NCBI RefSeq assembly: GCF_964036645.1
Contig: NZ_OZ038525.1
Coordinates: forward strand, 868,001 to 932,000
Direction of reading: 5' to 3'
DNA length: 64,000 bases
Source: Tenacibaculum sp. 190524A02b
Lineage (GTDB): Bacteria; Bacteroidota; Bacteroidia; Flavobacteriales; Flavobacteriaceae
This document shows, in pieces, positions 42,464 to 50,968 of the stretch. Position 1 is the first letter of the stretch, and every line of letters begins with the position of its first letter. The translations under genes were made by a program, and so were the position numbers. The notes beneath the pieces are model-generated. The model did no database searches. It saw only the letters and a list, made by a program, of their open reading frames with translations, and had not been told where the DNA came from.

Positions 42464-44092
42464 TTAAACTTGTATAACGCCTAAGTTAAAAGGTTTTTCA
42501 ATAGGAGCGTGGTCAGCAGCTTCTATTCCCATAGAAATCCATTTTCTAGTGTCTAAAGGATTTATTACAGCATCCGTCCATATTCTAGCCGCTGCATAAT
42601 ATGGAGAAATTTGTTTGTCGTATCTAGATTTTATTTTGTCAAACAGTTCCTTCTCTTTTTCAGGAGTAATTTCTTCTCCTTTTTTCTTTAAAGAAGCAGT
42701 TTCTATTTGAAGTAATACTTTAGCAGCAGATGCGCCACTCATAACTGCTAATTCAGCACTAGGCCAAGCAGCAATAAGTCTAGGATCGTAAGCTTTTCCA
42801 CACATAGCGTAATTTCCTGCACCGTATGAGTTTCCTATAACAATAGTAAATTTTGGAACCACAGAGTTACTTACAGCATTTACCATTTTAGCGCCATCTT
42901 TAATAATGCCACCATGTTCAGATTTACTTCCTACCATAAATCCAGTTACATCTTGTAAAAATACTAAAGGAATTTTCTTTTGATTACAGTTGGCTATAAA
43001 TCGAGTAGCTTTATCGGCAGAGTCATTGTAAATAACACCACCAAATTGCATTTCTCCTTTTTTAGTTTTTACCAGTTTTCGTTGATTAGCAACAATTCCT
43101 ACAGCCCAACCATCAATACGAGCATAACCCGTTATAATAGTTTGTCCGTAACCTTCTTTATATTGTTCAAATTCAGAATTATCTACCAATCTTTTTATAA
43201 TTTCAAGCATGTCATATTGTTCATGACGTGCTTTTGGAAGGATGCCAAAAATATCATCTTCTTTTTCTTTTGGAGGAAAAGCGTCCTTTCTGTTAAAACC
43301 AGCTTTGTCATAATCTCCAATTTTATCTACTATATTTTTAATAGTATCTAAAGCATCTCTATCATCTTTGGCTTTGTAGTCAGTTACACCAGATATTTCA
43401 CAATGTGTAGTTGCGCCACCTAAAGTTTCATTATCAATAGTTTCTCCAATAGCAGCCTTAACTAAGTAGCTTCCTGCTAAAAATATACTTCCCGTTTTAT
43501 CAACAATTAAAGCTTCATCACTCATAATTGGAAGGTACGCACCACCAGCAACACAACTTCCCATAACAGCAGCTATCTGGGTAATTCCCATACTACTCAT
43601 TACAGCATTGTTTCTAAAAATTCTTCCAAAATGTTCTTTATCAGGGAATATTTCATCTTGCATAGGTAAGTAAACACCTGCGGAATCTACTAAATAGATA
43701 ATTGGCAATCTATTTTCTATAGCAATTTCTTGAGCACGTAAATTCTTTTTTCCAGTAATAGGAAACCAAGCTCCAGCTTTAACAGTAGCATCATTTGCTA
43801 CAACAATACATTGTTTTCCTTGAACATATCCCATTTTAACAACTACACCACCAGATGGACAGCCACCATGTTCTTGGTACATATCTTCTCCAGCAAAAGC
43901 GCCAATTTCAATAGAATCTTTAGTATCATCTAATAAATAATCAATACGCTCACGAGCAGTCATTTTTCCTTTTTCATGTAATTTGTCAATGCGTTTTTGT
44001 CCACCACCCAATTTTACTTTGGCTAATTTTCTTTTTAAATCGGATGCTAAAAGTTTATTATGATCTTCGTTTTTATTAAAGGTAAGGTCCAT
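42464..44092 (-). CDS. Acyl-CoA carboxylase carboxyltransferase (beta) subunit, methylcrotonyl-CoA type
   Basis: The 542-aa length and sequence are those of biotin-dependent acyl-CoA carboxylase beta subunits. Examples are KMTARERIDYLLDD, GGVVVKMGYVQGKQC, VDSAGVYLPMQDEIFPDKEH, GSCVAGGAYLPIMSDE, LQDVTGFMVGSKSEHGG and GNSYGAGNYAMCGKAYDPR. The YLPMQ and AGNYAMCG motifs favour the methylcrotonyl-CoA (leucine degradation) branch over propionyl-CoA. It transfers carboxyl from carboxybiotin to the acyl-CoA and needs an alpha (biotin carboxylase/carrier) subunit, which is not in this window. It lies next to the fatty-acid-type regulator at 44169, on the same strand, 76 bp downstream. Confidence 0.92.
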   Translation of the reverse strand: MDLTFNKNEDHNKLLASDLKRKLAKVKLGGGQKRIDKLHEKGKMTARERIDYLLDDTKDSIEIGAFAGEDMYQEHGGCPSGGVVVKMGYVQGKQCIVVANDATVKAGAWFPITGKKNLRAQEIAIENRLPIIYLVDSAGVYLPMQDEIFPDKEHFGRIFRNNAVMSSMGITQIAAVMGSCVAGGAYLPIMSDEALIVDKTGSIFLAGSYLVKAAIGETIDNETLGGATTHCEISGVTDYKAKDDRDALDTIKNIVDKIGDYDKAGFNRKDAFPPKEKEDDIFGILPKARHEQYDMLEIIKRLVDNSEFEQYKEGYGQTIITGYARIDGWAVGIVANQRKLVKTKKGEMQFGGVIYNDSADKATRFIANCNQKKIPLVFLQDVTGFMVGSKSEHGGIIKDGAKMVNAVSNSVVPKFTIVIGNSYGAGNYAMCGKAYDPRLIAAWPSAELAVMSGASAAKVLLQIETASLKKKGEEITPEKEKELFDKIKSRYDKQISPYYAAARIWTDAVINPLDTRKWISMGIEAADHAPIEKPFNLGVIQV

Positions 44093-44168
44093 ATAAAGTT
44101 ATCGTTGTTTGTAAGCGATTGCTAAAATAATAAATTAGGCTATAATGTTCAATGGTTGTGTTAATGAG

Positions 44169-45671
44169 TTATGAAGAATAAGTGTTTAATATTTCTTCTA
44201 CCGCATTGGCAATAGCATCATGTTGTTTTTGCCTTTCAATTTTCCATGGTTCAGCAACTCTTTCTTCGCAATTGTTAATTGTACAGGTTTCACAGGTAAT
44301 GCCTACTTTTTGGTTTGTAAGATTAAGGTCGTTACTAAACTTTAAGTTCTTTTTTAAATGAGGAGATAAAAGCATACCAATAGAAATACTCCTGTTTAAT
44401 TCTTTTTTAAAAGGATCAGGAGTTGCAGAGGATAATACTAAATATTCATTGGCAGAATTATCATAAGAAGATATTTGAATACCAAATGAAGAATTACTTT
44501 TGTGCTGTTCTAGCTCTTTTATTGAGTTTATAGATACCCATCTTCTACAATAATGCTCATTGTTTCTGTTTGCATGTGGTGTTTGCTGTTGAGTAATGTG
44601 TAGCTCTTTAGTGAGTTTGTATTTTGGCGAGTTAACCTTATGCGTAAATCGTAAAAAAAATAAGTTTTTAATATGAAAAAACTTAGGAAGTATATTCGTC
44701 AAACGTTGGTAAAATGATTCAGCAGAACAATTATAACGTTGCATTATTTGGTGAAAAACTTCAGTATTCCATGTTTCATTCTTAAAAAATATTTTTAACT
44801 CGTTAACTAAATCTTTTTTAGGAATAATAAGTGCCCCAGCAAAATAAGAAGCTATAAAATTATTTAAAACCTGCTCAAAACTGTCAAACTTCACCCAAGG
44901 GAAAGTATACAGTCGATGTTCTATTTTTAGAAAATTATAAGCAATTTCTTTAGCGTAAATAAATGTTTTTTGTGCTTCAGAAATATCCTTCCCAATTAGT
45001 AAAATGTTTTTATTAGGAATGTAAATATTTCTTATCTCTACTAGGTTTGTATGTTTAGAAAGTTCTTCTGTATTGATGATATAATTAAATTCTTCAATTA
45101 AAATTTCTTCTAAATCATTAGCACTGACTTTATTTTCAAGATTAATATGATACGCCTTAGCAAATTCTTCAACCTGAGCTTCAATCTCATCAAAATAGTT
45201 GTTATGTGCTTCTTGATAAGAACGTAAGGACGCTAAAAAAAAGCTTTCTCTAGTTAGATTATAATTTTGAGCTATTTTAATGATGGTACTTATAAAAGCA
45301 TTGACCTTGGCAGGAGCGTTTGCAATTATATCTATCAAGTTTTTTTCCTGTATACCAAATAAATCTAAAGGAATTTCTTTTAAAATTTTAGATTTTAAGA
45401 TCTCTCCAATAGGGGCTAGGTTTTTATCTAGTTTTAAAGAAACCATATGATCATAAGGAACATCTAAGCAATCAGATAATATAGCTATTTTATCAGTTTT
45501 AGGATACTTTTTTCCTTTTTCTATTTCATTTAAATAAGATTTTGACAATCCTGTTAGTTTGGCTAAACCAAATAATGAAAGTTTCTTGTCTGTACGTATT
45601 TGCTTGAGTTTCAGTCCAAAAATTAAACGAATGTATTCATCTTCTATATGCATAAAATCAAAGATAAACAT
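44169..45671 (-). CDS. XRE-family regulator of the RamB/ScfR type (HTH, IrrE-like, DUF2083)
   Basis: This 500-aa protein has an N-terminal HTH_3 (KLSLFGLAKLTGLSKSYLNE, then IEKGKKYPKTDKIAIL, residues ~30-75) and a middle helical region. Next is a degenerate ImmA/IrrE-like segment (NFIASYFAGALIIPKKDL, without the HExxH zinc motif). The cysteine-bearing tail GITCETCTINNCEERVAEPW is characteristic of DUF2083 short-chain fatty-acid/acetate regulators. Known relatives (RamB, ScfR/PrpC-type) control glyoxylate-cycle or methylcitrate genes in response to acyl-CoA metabolism. Here it is divergent from malate synthase, with a 14-bp palindrome between them. An alternative start is MHIEDEY at 45653. Confidence 0.88.
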   Translation of the reverse strand: MFIFDFMHIEDEYIRLIFGLKLKQIRTDKKLSLFGLAKLTGLSKSYLNEIEKGKKYPKTDKIAILSDCLDVPYDHMVSLKLDKNLAPIGEILKSKILKEIPLDLFGIQEKNLIDIIANAPAKVNAFISTIIKIAQNYNLTRESFFLASLRSYQEAHNNYFDEIEAQVEEFAKAYHINLENKVSANDLEEILIEEFNYIINTEELSKHTNLVEIRNIYIPNKNILLIGKDISEAQKTFIYAKEIAYNFLKIEHRLYTFPWVKFDSFEQVLNNFIASYFAGALIIPKKDLVNELKIFFKNETWNTEVFHQIMQRYNCSAESFYQRLTNILPKFFHIKNLFFLRFTHKVNSPKYKLTKELHITQQQTPHANRNNEHYCRRWVSINSIKELEQHKSNSSFGIQISSYDNSANEYLVLSSATPDPFKKELNRSISIGMLLSPHLKKNLKFSNDLNLTNQKVGITCETCTINNCEERVAEPWKIERQKQHDAIANAVEEILNTYSS

Positions 45672-45710
45672 GTTTAGCGAATTATTAAAATTTAAAAACT
45701 TTTAAAAAAT

Positions 45711-45724
45711 AGCGAACGTTCGCT
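45711..45724. promoter_or_regulatory. Perfect palindromic operator candidate between the regulator and aceB
   Basis: AGCGAACGTTCGCT is a perfect 14-bp palindrome, GC-rich in an A/T-rich gap, 39 bp upstream of the regulator start and 56 bp upstream of aceB. A half site AGCGAA also occurs at 45675-45680. A dimeric HTH regulator such as the divergent RamB/ScfR-like protein is the obvious binder; that is inference. Confidence 0.65.
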
Positions 45725-45780
45725 TGTGGAGTTCAAAAATATTTTATAACATTGTAGTGTCAAACTTTAATACGATAATC

Positions 45781-47376
45781 ATGGATGCAATAACACTATC
45801 TACAGAAATTAATTTAAAAGGTTTTGAATCAGAAAACTATTCTGGTATTTTAACAGAAGAAGCGTTACGTTTTTTAGTAGCCTTACATAATGAGTTTAAT
45901 AAAAAAAGGATCGCTTTATTAGAGGATAGAAAGATCTATCAAGCATATTTTGACGCTGGAAATTTTCCAAACTTTCCAGAAGAAACAGGAGATGTTAGAA
46001 ATGGAGATTGGGTTTGTGAACCTTTACCTGAAGATTTATTAGACAGAAGAGTAGAAATTACTGGACCTGTAGATAGAAAAATGATTATTAATGCTCTGAA
46101 CTCGGGAGCAAAAACATTTATGGCTGACTTTGAAGATAGTAGTTCCCCATCTATCCAAAATATGTTAAACGGACAGATTAATTTAAAAGATGCTGTAAAT
46201 AAAACGATTTCTTTTTATGATCATAAAAAGAATAAAGAGTATAAACTGCATGGAGATACGGCGGTTTTATTAGTACGCCCAAGAGGTTTGCATTTAGAGG
46301 AGAAGCATATAGAAGTTAACGGGACATTAATGAGTGCTTCTTTAGTAGACTTTGGGTTGTACTTTTTCCATAACATTAAAAGATTACTAGAACAAAACTC
46401 AGCTACATATTTCTATTTACCAAAATTAGAGCATTATTTAGAAGCACGTTGGTGGAATGAAGTATTTGTATTTGCTCAAGAATATTTAAGCATTCCACAA
46501 AAAACAATTAAAGCAACAGTTTTAATTGAAACCATTACAGCTAGTTTTCAGTTGGACGAAATCATTTTTGAACTCAAAGATCATATGGCTGGTTTAAACT
46601 GCGGACGTTGGGATTATATTTTTTCCTATATCAAAAAGTTTAGAAATCATAAAGACTTTTTAGTTCCAAACAGAAGTCAAGTAACCATGCAAACACCATT
46701 TATGAAAGCGTATTCTTTAAAGGTTATTCAACATTGCCATAAAAGGGGTGTGCATGCAATGGGAGGAATGGCGGCTCAAATTCCTATTAAAAATAATGAA
46801 GAAGCTAACTATTTAGCTTTTGAGAAAGTTAAAAAAGACAAAGAAAACGAGGTGAAGAATGGGCATGATGGTACTTGGGTAGCGCATCCGGCATTGGTAT
46901 CAGTGGCAATGGATATTTTTAATACTTATATGCCAAAAGCAAATCAATTAGATAGAAAGTTGGAAGCATTACATATTACGGAAGAACATTTAGTAGAACA
47001 ACCTAAAGGAACTATTACAGAAGAAGGAATTCGTCAAAATATTAATGTTGGAATTTTATACATCGAAAGTTGGTTAATGGGGAATGGAGCTGCTGCATTG
47101 TACAATTTAATGGAAGATGCCGCTACGGCTGAAATTTCTAGAACACAAGTATGGCAATGGTTGCATAAATGTGCAAGTTTAGAAGATGGACGAGTTTTAA
47201 CAAAAGAACTATACAATACCTTAAAAGAGGAAGAAATTTATAAAATAAAAGGATTGATAGGTAAAGAACGTTTTGAACAAGGTAAATTTAAACTGGCTAT
47301 TGAATTGTTTGATAGCTTAGTGTTAACGGAAGAGTTTGTTGAGTTCTTAACTTTACCAGCATATTCACATTTATAA
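45781..47376 (+). CDS. aceB: Malate synthase A
   Basis: From MDAITLSTE the 531-aa protein matches the malate synthase A family in length and motifs: WVCEPLPEDLLDRRVEITGP, GAKTFMADFEDSSSP, LLVRPRGLHLEEKH, YFYLPKLEHYLEARWWNEVF, LNCGRWDYIFSYIKKF and GTWVAHPALVSVAMDIF. It condenses glyoxylate with acetyl-CoA to malate. The start at 45781 is preferred over the in-frame TTG at 45724 because 531 aa is the usual size and the TTG lies in the operator. It is followed 87 bp later by isocitrate lyase, so the two enzymes of the glyoxylate shunt are adjacent and probably cotranscribed. Confidence 0.96.
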   Translation: MDAITLSTEINLKGFESENYSGILTEEALRFLVALHNEFNKKRIALLEDRKIYQAYFDAGNFPNFPEETGDVRNGDWVCEPLPEDLLDRRVEITGPVDRKMIINALNSGAKTFMADFEDSSSPSIQNMLNGQINLKDAVNKTISFYDHKKNKEYKLHGDTAVLLVRPRGLHLEEKHIEVNGTLMSASLVDFGLYFFHNIKRLLEQNSATYFYLPKLEHYLEARWWNEVFVFAQEYLSIPQKTIKATVLIETITASFQLDEIIFELKDHMAGLNCGRWDYIFSYIKKFRNHKDFLVPNRSQVTMQTPFMKAYSLKVIQHCHKRGVHAMGGMAAQIPIKNNEEANYLAFEKVKKDKENEVKNGHDGTWVAHPALVSVAMDIFNTYMPKANQLDRKLEALHITEEHLVEQPKGTITEEGIRQNINVGILYIESWLMGNGAAALYNLMEDAATAEISRTQVWQWLHKCASLEDGRVLTKELYNTLKEEEIYKIKGLIGKERFEQGKFKLAIELFDSLVLTEEFVEFLTLPAYSHL

Positions 47377-47385
47377 AAAAACAAA

Positions 47386-47416
47386 AGCCCTCAAATGCGG
47401 CAACATTTACAGGGCT
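47386..47416. other. Stable hairpin between aceB and aceA
   Basis: AGCCCT (47386-47391) and AGGGCT (47411-47416) flank AAATG (47393-47397) and CATTT (47404-47408), giving a two-part stem. On the plus strand there is no T-run after it, so it may stabilise or partly attenuate the aceB-aceA message. On the minus strand it is followed by TTTTGTTTTTTT and has terminator form. Confidence 0.6.
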
Positions 47417-47463
47417 ATTACAATTATCAATTAAATTAATAATGTATAATCATTTGCAAAATT

Positions 47464-49098
47464 ATGAAAAATATAGCACAAACTAGTTATAGTTCTGCAC
47501 TAGAAACTGTAAGAAACCTTAAAGAAAAGTACGGAAGTACTTGGAATGCAATTGCTCCAGAAAATGCAGCTAGAATGATGGCTCAAAACCGTTTTAAAAC
47601 AGGATTGGATATAGCCAAATATACTGCAGGTATTATGAGAAAGGATATGGCAGATTATGATAAGAACCCTTCTAACTATACGCAATCATTAGGCTGTTGG
47701 CACGGTTTTGTAGCGCAACAGAAAATGATTGCGGTAAAAAAACATTACAAGACAACTGACAAAAAATACTTGTACTTGTCTGGATGGATGGTTGCTGCTT
47801 TGCGTTCTGAGTTTGGACCACTTCCTGATCAATCTATGCATGAAAAAGTGGCTGTTCCAGCACTTATTGAAGAGATATACAGTTTTTTACGACAGGCGGA
47901 TGCAATTGAATTGAATGATTTATTTAGAAGACTTGAAAATGGAGAAAATGTACAAGATGAAATAGCTAATTTTGAAACGCATGTTGTACCTATTATTGCA
48001 GATATTGATGCTGGTTTTGGAAATGAAGAGGCGACTTATTTACTAGCTAAAAAAATGATTGAAGCTGGAGCTTGTGCTATTCAGATAGAAAATCAGGTAT
48101 CTGATGCTAAACAATGTGGACATCAAGATGGTAAGGTAACGGTACCGCATGAAGATTTTATAGCTAAACTAAACGCAATTAGATATGCTTTTTTAGAACT
48201 GGGAGTGGACAATGGAATTATTGTGGCTAGAACCGATTCTGAAGGTGCAGGATTGACTCAAAAATTACCAGTAAGTAAAGAACCTGGAGATTTAGCTTCA
48301 AAATATTTGGATTTTGTGGCTTGTGAGGAAGTTAACATAGAGGAAGTGAATAATAATGAAGTGCTATTAAAAAGAGAAGGAAAACTAGTGCGTCCTATAC
48401 GATTGGCTAACGGATTGTATAAATTTAAAGAAGGTTCTAATATTGATAGGGTAGTGTTGGATTGTATTACAAGTTTGCAAAATGGTGCAGATTTACTATG
48501 GATTGAAACACCAACACCACATGTAGGGCAAATAGCACATATGGTTAATAGGGTTAGAGAAGTAGTTCCAAATGCAAAATTAGTTTATAATAATTCACCA
48601 TCTTTTAATTGGACATTGAATTTTAGAAGTCAGGTATATGATACCATGTTAAAAGAAGGGCAAGATATGGCTTTCTATGATAGAAATAATTTAATGGATG
48701 CTAAATATGATGGTTCTGAGTTATGTAGAAGAGCAGATGAAAAAATTAGAACTTTTCAAGTTGATGGAGCGAGAGATGCAGGGATTTTTCATCATTTAAT
48801 TACCTTACCAACGTATCATACTACAGCACTTCATATGAATGATTTAACAGAAGGATATTTTGGAGAAAATGGAATGTTAGCTTATGTTCAAGGTGTTCAA
48901 CGTCAAGAAATTCGTAAAGGAGTATCTTGTGTAAAACATCAGCGAATGGCAGGTTCTGATTTAGGTGACGACCATAAAACGTTTTTTGCAGGTGATAATG
49001 CATTGAAAGCAGGAGGAGCAAAAAACACGTCAAATCAGTTTGAAACTTCTGAAAAGAAAATTAAAAAAACTCCAAATGGAAAACCAGTAATGGCATAA
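47464..49098 (+). CDS. aceA: Isocitrate lyase (long, Pseudomonas-type)
   Basis: The 544-aa protein carries the isocitrate lyase signatures PIIADIDAGFGNEEATYLLA and the catalytic-loop variant KQCGHQDGKVTVPHEDF, in place of the KKCGHLGGK of the E. coli type. GIIVARTDSEGAG, LLWIETPTPHVGQIAHM and NNSPSFNWTLNF follow. The long form (~530-545 aa) is the type seen in Pseudomonas. It splits isocitrate into glyoxylate and succinate, allowing growth on acetate, fatty acids or leucine-derived acetyl-CoA. It is second in the aceB-aceA unit, closed by the terminator at 49228. Confidence 0.96.
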   Translation: MKNIAQTSYSSALETVRNLKEKYGSTWNAIAPENAARMMAQNRFKTGLDIAKYTAGIMRKDMADYDKNPSNYTQSLGCWHGFVAQQKMIAVKKHYKTTDKKYLYLSGWMVAALRSEFGPLPDQSMHEKVAVPALIEEIYSFLRQADAIELNDLFRRLENGENVQDEIANFETHVVPIIADIDAGFGNEEATYLLAKKMIEAGACAIQIENQVSDAKQCGHQDGKVTVPHEDFIAKLNAIRYAFLELGVDNGIIVARTDSEGAGLTQKLPVSKEPGDLASKYLDFVACEEVNIEEVNNNEVLLKREGKLVRPIRLANGLYKFKEGSNIDRVVLDCITSLQNGADLLWIETPTPHVGQIAHMVNRVREVVPNAKLVYNNSPSFNWTLNFRSQVYDTMLKEGQDMAFYDRNNLMDAKYDGSELCRRADEKIRTFQVDGARDAGIFHHLITLPTYHTTALHMNDLTEGYFGENGMLAYVQGVQRQEIRKGVSCVKHQRMAGSDLGDDHKTFFAGDNALKAGGAKNTSNQFETSEKKIKKTPNGKPVMA

Positions 49099-49227
49099 TT
49101 TTTAAGATAAAATGCTCTAATATATTGTAGGAAGAATTTCTTTTTACCATAGGCTAAGTAGTTAAATAGTATCAAAGAAAGAATATAGTATTTATTGTAA
49201 GTAATAAATGTATATTATTTTGAAGTT

Positions 49228-49266
49228 GAACTCCATTCAAATTATAAGAATGGAGTTCGTTTTTTA
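49228..49266 (+). terminator. Intrinsic terminator of aceBA
   Basis: GAACTCCATTC (49228-49238) and GAATGGAGTTC (49248-49258) form a perfect 11-bp stem with a 9-nt loop, followed by TTTTTT. It lies 130 bp after the aceA stop. Confidence 0.9.
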
Positions 49267-49286
49267 GAGTGTTTGAATAGCGGGTA

Positions 49287-50243
49287 TTATGTATTTAGAT
49301 TTAATTTCATTTTAATATCACATCTGATATATGGACAGTTAGGCTCAACTGGAACTTCAATAAAACCATATTTTCGATATATATAAATGGCATTTTCTAA
49401 TTTTTTACTAGAGTATAATATTAAACTTGGAAAATCATTTTCTCTTGCAAAATTAATACAGTGCTGCATTAGTTGTTGTCCAATTTTGTGTCCTCTATAT
49501 TTTGGAGAAACAGCCATTTTTGTGAGCTCAAAAGTATCATCTTTAGGCATCAAGGCTACAGTACCAACAATATGGTTATCTCTTTTAGCAAAGAATATAA
49601 AGCCTCCTTTATTTATAATATATTCCTTAGGCTTGCTCAAAACTTCTTCGTCATATGGTTCAACATAAAAAAATGTTTTCAGCCACTCTATATTCAAATT
49701 ATAAAAATGCTGTGCGTGTGTATTTTCATAGCTTATTATTTCAATGGTATTAGTTCCCTTTGTCATTTGTATATGTTCTAGTATTGCAGTGCTAAAATTT
49801 TTAGTATTAAATTTCTCTTCGAGTATATTTAAGTGCTCTATTAGAGAATTTGAAGATATAGCGGTATAATTTTTAACCACTGTTTCTATACTTTTCCAAA
49901 TAGGAGTAACTTTTTCAACTAGTAGTTTTCCTTCTTCGGAAAGAAAAATTATTTTTTTTCTTTTATCCTCTTTGTCTTCTTTTAAAAAGATTAGTTTTCG
50001 TTTTAATAACTTATTTAATGTTTGAGTTACTGCAGGTTGGGAAGTTTTTAAACTATGTTTAATTTCACTGTTGGTAACCCCTTTTTTATTCATTATAATT
50101 TTAAAAGTAGGGAATAGGTATGGATCAAAGTCTATATTATAAGCATTGTAAACTATCTGTGTTTCACGCATCATATATTCACTAACTCTTTTTAATCTAG
50201 AGCCCATTCCCAGCTCGCCAATTCCTGTTAATACATCTATCAT
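49287..50243 (-). CDS. MarR-type HTH / GNAT acetyltransferase fusion
   Basis: In this 318-aa protein residues ~1-155 form a MarR winged-helix domain. It begins LGMGSRLKRVSEYMMRE and includes HSLKTSQPAVTQTLNKLLKR and the wing with DKRKKIIFLSEEG. Residues ~165-315 form a GNAT domain with MAVSPKYRGHKIGQQLMQHC (acetyl-CoA pyrophosphate loop) and NAIYIYRKYGFIEVPV. Such fusions are common in Bacteroidota; they probably couple gene regulation to acetylation of a small ligand or protein. The substrate and targets are unknown. A TATATTTG -7 element lies only 5 bp before the ATG, suggesting a nearly leaderless message. Confidence 0.93.
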   Translation of the reverse strand: MIDVLTGIGELGMGSRLKRVSEYMMRETQIVYNAYNIDFDPYLFPTFKIIMNKKGVTNSEIKHSLKTSQPAVTQTLNKLLKRKLIFLKEDKEDKRKKIIFLSEEGKLLVEKVTPIWKSIETVVKNYTAISSNSLIEHLNILEEKFNTKNFSTAILEHIQMTKGTNTIEIISYENTHAQHFYNLNIEWLKTFFYVEPYDEEVLSKPKEYIINKGGFIFFAKRDNHIVGTVALMPKDDTFELTKMAVSPKYRGHKIGQQLMQHCINFARENDFPSLILYSSKKLENAIYIYRKYGFIEVPVEPNCPYIRCDIKMKLNLNT

Positions 50244-50248
50244 AATTG

Positions 50249-50256
50249 CAAATATA
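50249..50256 (-). promoter_or_regulatory. Housekeeping -7 element immediately before the MarR-GNAT ATG
   Basis: TATATTTG on the minus strand fits TAnnTTTG and ends 5 bp before the start codon, so transcription would begin at or next to the ATG. No -33 TTG is clear. Confidence 0.45.
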
Positions 50257-50408
50257 ATAATTTATATAAGTGATTATGTATTTTGTTTCGATTTTTACTA
50301 ACTCAATAAAAAAATAACAATAATGTTGTTTGGTAGTACTATTTAAAACAAGAATCCCAAATTATTACCTAGATTTAACAAAAGCATTTATTAATTCATT
50401 TTTTATTG

Positions 50409-50416
50409 TAAATTTG
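50409..50416 (+). promoter_or_regulatory. Housekeeping -7 element before the 50423 gene
   Basis: TAAATTTG fits TAnnTTTG. It lies 6 bp before ATG 50423 and 30 bp before ATG 50447, so it rules out the longer in-frame extension from 50330 and favours one of these two starts. Confidence 0.4.
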
Positions 50417-50422
50417 AGTTTT

Positions 50423-50968
50423 ATGTCTAACCCAAACCAAAAAAATATGGCAGAATCAACTACGTTAAACGAAACTGTAAGTGTTAATGGAATTACATTA
50501 ACATTGAAAGATTTTAAGCAATTTCAGCAAGCGAACATTCCAAAAGAAAACAAACCAACTGGCCCTTTAGTAAATGTGTCTGATTTAGAAGGAACAACAG
50601 ATACGCCTTATACGGTAACCGTATTAGCTTATGTACCATCAAATCCAGAAGGAGGCTTCGGATCTGTAAAAAACAGATCAGGATTACAACTACCTGCCAA
50701 TTTTGAGTTGTTTTTAAATTACGATGGTGTAGAAGTGGTAACTACTACCGATAGAAATAAAAACCGACAATTGGTAGATTGTAGAAACTTTTTAGTAGAG
50801 TATAGTTGTAATGAAACGCAATTTGATGCTTACGATTTGTATTATATTCAATTTGAGTATTTATTAGATGACAAAACACTTCCAGTAGATGCAATTTTAG
50901 TACGTGACAAAGACGATGATCCTGAAACGGATAGAGGAACAGTAACTTCTCCTGTGGATGGTGATTAG
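50423..50968 (+). CDS. Hypothetical cytoplasmic protein (181 aa)
   Basis: From MSNPNQKN the product is 181 aa; a start at MAESTT (50447) giving 173 aa is also possible and leaves a normal leader after the -7 element. It has no signal peptide and looks beta-rich (YTVTVLAYVPSNPEGGFGSV, NFELFLNYDGVEVVTTT, DAYDLYYIQFEYLL), with two cysteines and an acidic end (DKDDDPETDRG). I recognise no family. It overlaps the TPR histidine kinase gene by 11 bp, implying linked expression. Confidence 0.75.
   Translation: MSNPNQKNMAESTTLNETVSVNGITLTLKDFKQFQQANIPKENKPTGPLVNVSDLEGTTDTPYTVTVLAYVPSNPEGGFGSVKNRSGLQLPANFELFLNYDGVEVVTTTDRNKNRQLVDCRNFLVEYSCNETQFDAYDLYYIQFEYLLDDKTLPVDAILVRDKDDDPETDRGTVTSPVDGD

Noticed and set aside
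44281..44306. GTACAGG box on the plus strand, like the -10 box of the ECF motif read on the minus strand
   Set aside because: It lies inside the RamB/ScfR-like coding sequence and no TACCCTA follows at the 12-bp distance. The same holds for GTACAGG near 55135.
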